Positions 58,535 through 64,000 of a stretch of DNA of 64,000 nt are shown here, piece after piece. How positions within the stretch are numbered: the stretch's first letter is position 1; every line of letters starts with the position of its first letter. The translations under genes were made by a program, and so were the position numbers. The notes under the pieces are model-generated. The model did no database searches, was not told where the DNA came from, and saw nothing but the letters and a program-made list of their open reading frames with translations. The stretch spans positions 243,501 to 307,500 of the forward strand of contig JAEMWC010000243.1 of assembly GCA_016490735.1 (NCBI GenBank), read 5' to 3'. The stretch comes from Pachyseris speciosa (Eukaryota > Cnidaria > Anthozoa > Scleractinia > Pachyseridae).

Positions 58535-61500
58535 TCATGCAGTTGAAGACTGAATAGGTGGATATTGCACAGGTAAGTCGTAATTACAGTCTGCAGCGCT
58601 GTTCGTACAGTTAATCAGGCCCAGTTGTTTGTTCAGGCACAGCTCAACATAACTTAAATTCTGCCTCTTAGAGCCCTGGAGAGAAAAAGAATATCACGCA
58701 GTGAGAAGGGTTTCTTGTTTTCGTAAGAGTTTTTCTGACAACAGTATTGGATCAAGACGTAGCTACTTTACAGATTTACAGAGGTGGCAAGGGGTTTTCC
58801 AGTAAAGGAGGGAAAACACGAATTTTGTTCTTCGCTTTAATTTGATTAACCCAAAAAAGCATGAACCGGCTCTGATTGGTCAGAACAGGTTGCACGAGTT
58901 TCTTTTAGCGGAATCAGATCTTAATTTGAACGGAGCCAACTGGTAACCCAACAAATACAAAGCTACTTCGGATAGTCTACGATTTAATCACTCTAATAAT
59001 ATAGAAATGAAAATGTCCCAAAAGAGAAATTCTGCTTGTTGCCGTCTTGTTAGATGTCCAGAGTAAAAAGTATGTACAGGCACCGCGCAGGCTTTAGCCT
59101 GGCCCTCCACTTTTCAACAGTACAATGTCTCGAGGGCACTCGTATGTTGAGTTGAGCTCTAATTGCCAGTTATGATTAGTTAAGCGAAAAGGTGATTAAA
59201 ATCTTGTTTTAAAACACCGCATTTTGTTGCTGAAAGTATTGTTTCGCCACACCGTGTTAGTTTTAAATGCATTCCTAGCCATTTCAGAGGACTTAAATTT
59301 AAATATTTTACAGGGGAGCATGCCCCCGGACTCTCCGAGTTGGCTCACGCTAACGCGTTCGAAGTGACCCCCCACCCCTCCCCGTTGCAAACTTGCAGCG
59401 TGGGCCCTGATGTGTAATTGCTTCTGGCGAAATTTTAATCGCTTGATAATTTGGGTGAATTTAGATTGAACTTTGCTAAGATATGAATGGGATTTCTCCG
59501 GATTTACTTTTAGTCACCTTACCTTGACATAACATACCGTGGGATGAACTTGATAAGATTGAAAAAGAGCATTTTCAATCTCCTTCACCTGTAAAAATAT
59601 GTAAATATAACTCAGTGTCGCCAGATCTGACTGAAAGGTCTATTCCCTTTTACAACAACATATACTACTTTACAATGAAGTCGCGCAATTTCGAAGTGGA
59701 TGGACGTTTTACAGTCTTACCGCTATATAACGTCTAAACAAACAGTTTGTTTTACTCAGTTTATTTGACCACAACTATATAATTATGTCAGTTTAAATGC
59801 CTGTTCACATGGAGGTTGGGTACCTCACCTTCACGGGGTCCCCCACCGCCATGTGAACAGGCCCCAATCGGGAAATTCTCACCCGCACGTGTTGCATGTA
59901 TTTTGGAGATTTCCAGTGCGACAAGCAACAAAAAGACAGCTAGAGTCAAAGAAAAGTCTGAACTCCTCTAGATATCATGTTATGTTCTCACCTGGTAAGT
60001 ATGGTCATCAGACGGTACGATGCCATTCTGTTTAAGGACACTGTAAAGTTAGAAAAAAGCCATAAATTTAGAATTACTCCCCAGATAAAGGATGATTATG
60101 TGTGCGTCTGTTGATCTGTTCACTGACTCCAAGCTATGACATCGAAAATCAAAGAACAACAATCCTACTGCGTAAAATCCCTCGAATTAGGGTCAAGTTC
60201 ATCCTCTTTCTCTGTTACTGAATATCACGCATCACATTCTCTTGCTAGAACACTCCAAAAAGTCGTATCGCCAGCGAGAAGCAAACATCGCGCCTGTAAC
60301 CACCCTTCCACAGGCGATGGGACGACTCATGACTCTGTCGCAAAACATTCAACTTGTACAATTTGCCGGGATGTTTTGCCGTCTGTTTTTTAGCTGTTGG
60401 GCTGCCTGTGCGAGGGTGCCAGCTGCACGCGCGAGTTTTTCCGCGCAAGGGGCGTCGACATATTCATCCCGCTCAGCAGCAGGTTCCTCAGCTCATTTCA
60501 TGATTTCTCTCCCCAAGCCAAACTTACAACTTACGAGCCATTTAGGGTCTATTTACGGTAGCTGCAGTGTATTCCCTTCTCACCTAAATAAATCATACTT
60601 GTCATTTAATGACAGCGTGGTAGTAAAGTACTTGTGCTCCGAGTCCAGATAAGGAAGATTGGTGCTGCAAGTTCCGTGCTTTTCCCATTCGTGTTTCCTT
60701 TGAAAGAAAAACATGCTACTCAGGGTCTGTACAAAAAAAACTGAAATGACTCACTGGTAAATTGGAAACTCACTGACAACTGGCTATAAAGTGACTGACT
60801 ACCAACACAGATCGCTGACTAACTTGCTGACTGGTCACCTTGAGGGATGGACTAACGGGATGATTGACCAGTACACTGAACTCATTCACTAACCAACTGA
60901 CAAACTGAAAGACCAACTAACGGACTGATTGAGGAAAATGACTGATCAACTGTCTCACTGACTAACTGATGGAATGACTAATGGAGAGCACACAGATTGA
61001 CAAACTGACTCACTGTCAGTGACTGAATGAATGACTTACTGAACACAAAAACACTGATTGATGCATTAAATGACAGACATATTGACTAATGGAGAGAAAA
61101 AGAGAATAACAGACAGGAGTCACTAACCAAAATCCACTGTCATCAGGCGGCTGTTCAAAAGATGGCCACTGAAGCTCCAGTTGAGACCTCAGATCCTGAA
61201 AAGTAACATTTTATCTAGGAGATCTATTCTTCTGTAAGCTTCAGGCTACCATAGTTGCTAACTTACAAAGTCTTTCAGCAATATATCTCCATGTGAATAA
61301 CAAATTAATATCAACAGAAGTGGAGATTAGCATATTAAAATAAGAGAAGCAAATTAATGAGCTGAAGTTGTACCCCTATGACCGATTCATCAAATGGCCA
61401 TGATCTGTTACAGAAAACTGGTTTATGTTCTTTTCCAACAGTAGGCCTGCAAAGAAATACAAAGAAACAAGATAGCATCCATTAGTTTGTCATATTTAAT

Positions 61501-62609
61501 GTGTAAATCAGTAATAAATTATCAATGTTTATTGTCTGTACTGTGGAATGCATGGAGAAGCCATGAAAAAAAGTTCTTTGGTCTTAATAATAATGAAAAG
61601 CAATTGACTGGAAAAGCTCTGTTTACAGAGAGACTAATCTCAGGAATCAAATTGTGACAGAATGATGCCTAAAATGTTTTAATTAGTAATATCCAGAAGG
61701 AGACTGGTGACCGTTGTACCCCTTGTTTGGACTTTATTTGGCAGATTGAAGTCAAAATTTCTGAAAAAAATAGCTCGGCTTATAGGTAAATAACTATGGT
61801 ACTATGCAATGCCACACAATCATTACACAGCGTTCTGCTTTACTTCTATAACTTACCAAGTGCCAATTGTATTGTGCATTTTCTAACCTTTCTCCCAATC
61901 AGTTTCTTTCAGTGTGCATTTGTATATTTCCCCCAACCCCCAGTTTGCTCCTGGGTGCAGACCCCTGTGCTTTGAAAAACTCCCTCCAGATTAAAAGGAA
62001 TCAGCTTAAGGAAAAATTGTCATGTGGGAAGCATCAGCACAGGGGAAATCACTACAATCGAACCTCGATTATCCGGATTTTTTGATTATCCAGACTTGCT
62101 TAGCTGCACGGTCCCAGTTTTTCATGAATATATAATTAGCTAAAATTGTATGATCTGCAGCAAAACTTTTCCCCTTCAAATTAAGTAATGAAACTCTGGT
62201 TCAAATTGAATTTGTTATGCATCAGAACACAAATCTGTACCCATTTTGAGCTCATGCATGCCATACTACTGCAATGCATTTCACTGAGCTCTGATTTGCT
62301 CAAGTGTTCTTTCTTTCTAAGTGAAATTTCATGCTCCACTTGTTCAGTCATTCAGTTTTAGTTTTGGATTATTAATATTCACATTTTCGATTATCCAGAC
62401 TCTCAGTTATCCGGACTGTTCAGCTCAGTCCCCACGAGTCCAGATAATTAAGATTCGACTGTAATATGGAAGGGATGACAAGATGCATTTAAATGATTAG
62501 TGCTACAGCTGTATATGCTTCAGTACCACAGTCCATGAATTGTCCACTTTGTGATTCCATGTGGCACACAGGTTTTGTTCACCCAACGCTTTGCAAACAT
62601 CCAATCATC
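58535..62609 (-). CDS. RNASET2: Ribonuclease T2, 3' seven exons
   Basis: RNase T2 enzymes are acid endoribonucleases of lysosomes or secretions. Seven exons join in phase to 197 residues: 62609-62527, 61446-61374, 61195-61128, 60697-60584, 60040-59992, 59588-59523, 58675-58535. The first carries catalytic motif CAS I, WTIHGLW, ending in a split Trp codon. The fourth opens with CAS II, KHEWEKHGTC, which has the second catalytic His and the Glu/Lys pair. Downstream, SVLKQNGIVPSDDHTYQ and LSYVELCLNKQ match the C-terminal half of animal RNase T2. Cysteines lie at the family positions. All splice sites are GT-AG; the exon 61374 donor (GGG|GTACAA) is weak. The human protein is 256 residues, so roughly 40 N-terminal residues including the signal peptide are missing. 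That exon was not found between 62610 and 64000. A pogo-like MITE sits in the intron at 62055-62461. Confidence 0.92.
59306..59410. repeat. Interspersed repeat, copy 2 of 2
   Basis: Matches 49738-49832 (GGGGAGCATGCCCCCGGA, then CGCTAACGCGTTCGAAGTGA and GTTGCAAACTTGC). It lies in the last RNase T2 intron. Confidence 0.6.
59799..59862. repeat. Small foldback
   Basis: GCCTGTTCACATGG at 59799-59812 faces CCATGTGAACAGGC at 59849-59862 across a 36-bp GC-rich loop. Its ends resemble the TTAA-type MITEs, with TTTAAAT just outside on the left. Confidence 0.55.
60735..61060. repeat. Degenerate ACTGACT-rich tract
   Basis: Repeated ACTGACT, AACTGAC and ACTAAC words with no fixed period, in an RNase T2 intron. 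Low complexity. Confidence 0.6.
62055..62461. mobile_element. pogo/Tc1-like MITE, copy 2
   Basis: Ends CAATCGAACCTCGATTATCC and a diverged complement at 62442-62461, flanked by TA (62053-62054, 62462-62463). Its interior matches copy 1 at 28395-28779 through most of its length, with more substitutions and about 20 extra bases. Confidence 0.8.
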
Positions 62610-63706
62610 CTAATTCAAGGAAAACCACAACAGCATTATTTTATCAAATATTTGATTAACAATAAACAATCAATTTTTTTTATAGAAAATAAAATATATC
62701 AGCCACCGACAGAAAACATACAAATTACATAATTTAGGGCAGATAGTGATTTGGGGGGATGAAAATCATTCACTCAGGTCTTCTGGTCCCATCATCTAAA
62801 TCCACTGCACCAGATTCTTGAGGAGGGGGCAGTGTAGGGGGGGAACAGCTTCAAACTGAGAAAAGTACCAAAGCACTAGTCTCTACCAAACAGGCAAAGT
62901 GCCACAGACTCTTCGCCTTTTAATTGCCCTGAGAAATAAAGGGACTTGCAAATAAATGAATCAAGGAAATGCTTACAGATTCTATGTAGCACCGTGTTTG
63001 AGGCCACCACTGGGTAAAAACAAACAGGTTGAAGTCATCAGCATAATCTGATCTGTTGATTAGAGATAACAAGGTAAATTTAGTTTGCAATAAGGTCCTT
63101 CACTTCTCAAGAATGCTTATTCCAAATATTACAGGAATGAATTCTTGGCCTCTGTAACAATCACCTTTGAGGGAATTAAATGGTGCCCACTCTTGATATT
63201 TGTTTCCTGATCCTTGAATTCTTCCAATCCCCTCTTGCCTTTATCCATCGTATTCCTACATTGTACACCCTCTAAACCCACACATTACTTCCTTTAAAGA
63301 AACAGAAAGTCTATTTCTATTTTCATCATATTATACTCCTGTATGTGATCTGTAGATAATTTTTGCCAGTTCTGCAAATTGTTTGATTTGACTATTGATC
63401 TGGAGATCAATCACTTCTGTAGATTACTTCTACAGACATTAAGATCTTCTCCAGACATTTTGCATATATGATCTTCAGAATATTAACTGTAGACAATCTC
63501 CTGATCTACTGTGGGTGTTTTTAAAGATCTGCAGAAGACTAAAATCTGGTCTTCTCATTTCCTGTTGATGCCAGCATTTATTGTGCAATCAGTCATATTT
63601 CACAATATTACGGTAAACTTGCCTGACAAGAAACAAATAAGAACATATTCCCAGAATTTTTCAGTCCCAGGGAAGGGGGGCTCATTAACATTTTTGGTGT
63701 AGGGCA
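62610..63706. other. No exon recognised
   Basis: The missing RNase T2 signal-peptide exon should lie here or beyond the window. Minus-strand ATGs in the interval are not followed by a hydrophobic stretch with a donor site that I could accept. Confidence 0.4.
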
Positions 63707-64000
63707 TGTAACGTTATGTCACGCAACCCTTTATCATGTGACACGACATAGCGAATCATATGCGTTAGATTCCATGTGCTTGGAGGAAGATATGACACTT
63801 GTAAGTTGCTGGAGCTATGATGACTTCACCATATTAAATTTATAGATTCCAACTACCTTTGTGCTAGTCATTTCAAAAGGAATCGTAACATGGTGTCAGA
63901 AGACTTATTTTAGACTATCGTCCTCCTCGAGATTCAGTTGGAAGCCTTCACAAGTGACCTGAAATCGAGAAATGACGGAAAACTCGACCGCCTCTGGCTC
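63707..64000 (+). mobile_element. Probable LTR retrotransposon 5' end, cut by the window edge
   Basis: A putative 184-bp LTR runs from TGTAACG (63707) to CGTAACA (63890). It is followed directly by TGGTGTCAGAAG (63891-63902), whose first nine bases complement the CTGACACCA 3' end of tRNA-Leu. An ATG at 63972 opens a frame (MTENSTASG) running off the window. Only one LTR is visible, so the LTR borders are inferred. Confidence 0.6.

Noticed and set aside
62745..62845. Minus-strand proline-rich frame (PPPQESGAVDLDDGTRRPE)
   Set aside because: Ends in a stop and has no clean acceptor; it lies upstream of RNase T2 exons where a terminal exon would not fit.

Overview
The window is a piece of an animal nuclear genome, most likely a stony coral or a close anthozoan relative. 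Reasons: split genes with GT-AG introns and animal-type products, intronless class A GPCR genes, an AT-rich background, TTAGGG-type telomere repeats, and dense short foldback transposons, tRNA-derived SINEs and Penelope-like retroelements. The species assignment is inference. The family and exon calls come from reading the sequence; no database was searched.

Layout. (1) 2141-7725, plus strand: the C-terminal half of an ABCC (MRP4-like) transporter in four exons. Exon 2 carries a frameshift and the second ABC signature is degenerate, so it is probably decaying. Its introns hold an 82-bp tandem array, a long hairpin, a telomere-repeat-containing foldback and a SINE. (2) 9054-10232 and 19664-20893, minus strand: two related intronless aminergic-like GPCRs, separated by repeat-rich DNA with a scrambled Penelope-like element. 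(3) 26760-30262: a nest of repeats, including a large inverted repeat whose arms preserve the empty sites of elements inserted in the other arm. (4) 31948-32712, plus strand: a small ankyrin-repeat protein resembling PPP1R27. (5) 39610-49243, minus strand: a complete 14-exon triokinase/FMN cyclase gene (598 codons) that I could join in phase throughout, with a Penelope-like element and several MITEs in its introns. (6) 49738-55849: LINE, SINE and MITE remnants. (7) 55850-57016, plus strand: a third intronless GPCR, with an NRY motif and no retinal lysine. (8) 58535-62609, minus strand: seven exons of an RNase T2 gene with both catalytic motifs; the signal-peptide exon is not seen. (9) 63707-64000: probable start of an LTR retrotransposon (LTR, tRNA-Leu-type primer site, first codons of a reading frame).

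The host genes look like unrelated neighbours rather than one pathway: a transporter, three receptors, a dihydroxyacetone kinase, a secreted or lysosomal RNase and an ankyrin protein. The most distinctive signals are in the repeats: a 347-bp insertion with a 13-bp target duplication whose inverted arms enclose seven CCCTAA units; a set of foldbacks with 9-bp duplications (Mutator-like); a pair of elements with 6-bp duplications; TTAA-flanked foldbacks; and an inverted repeat that dates its own insertions.
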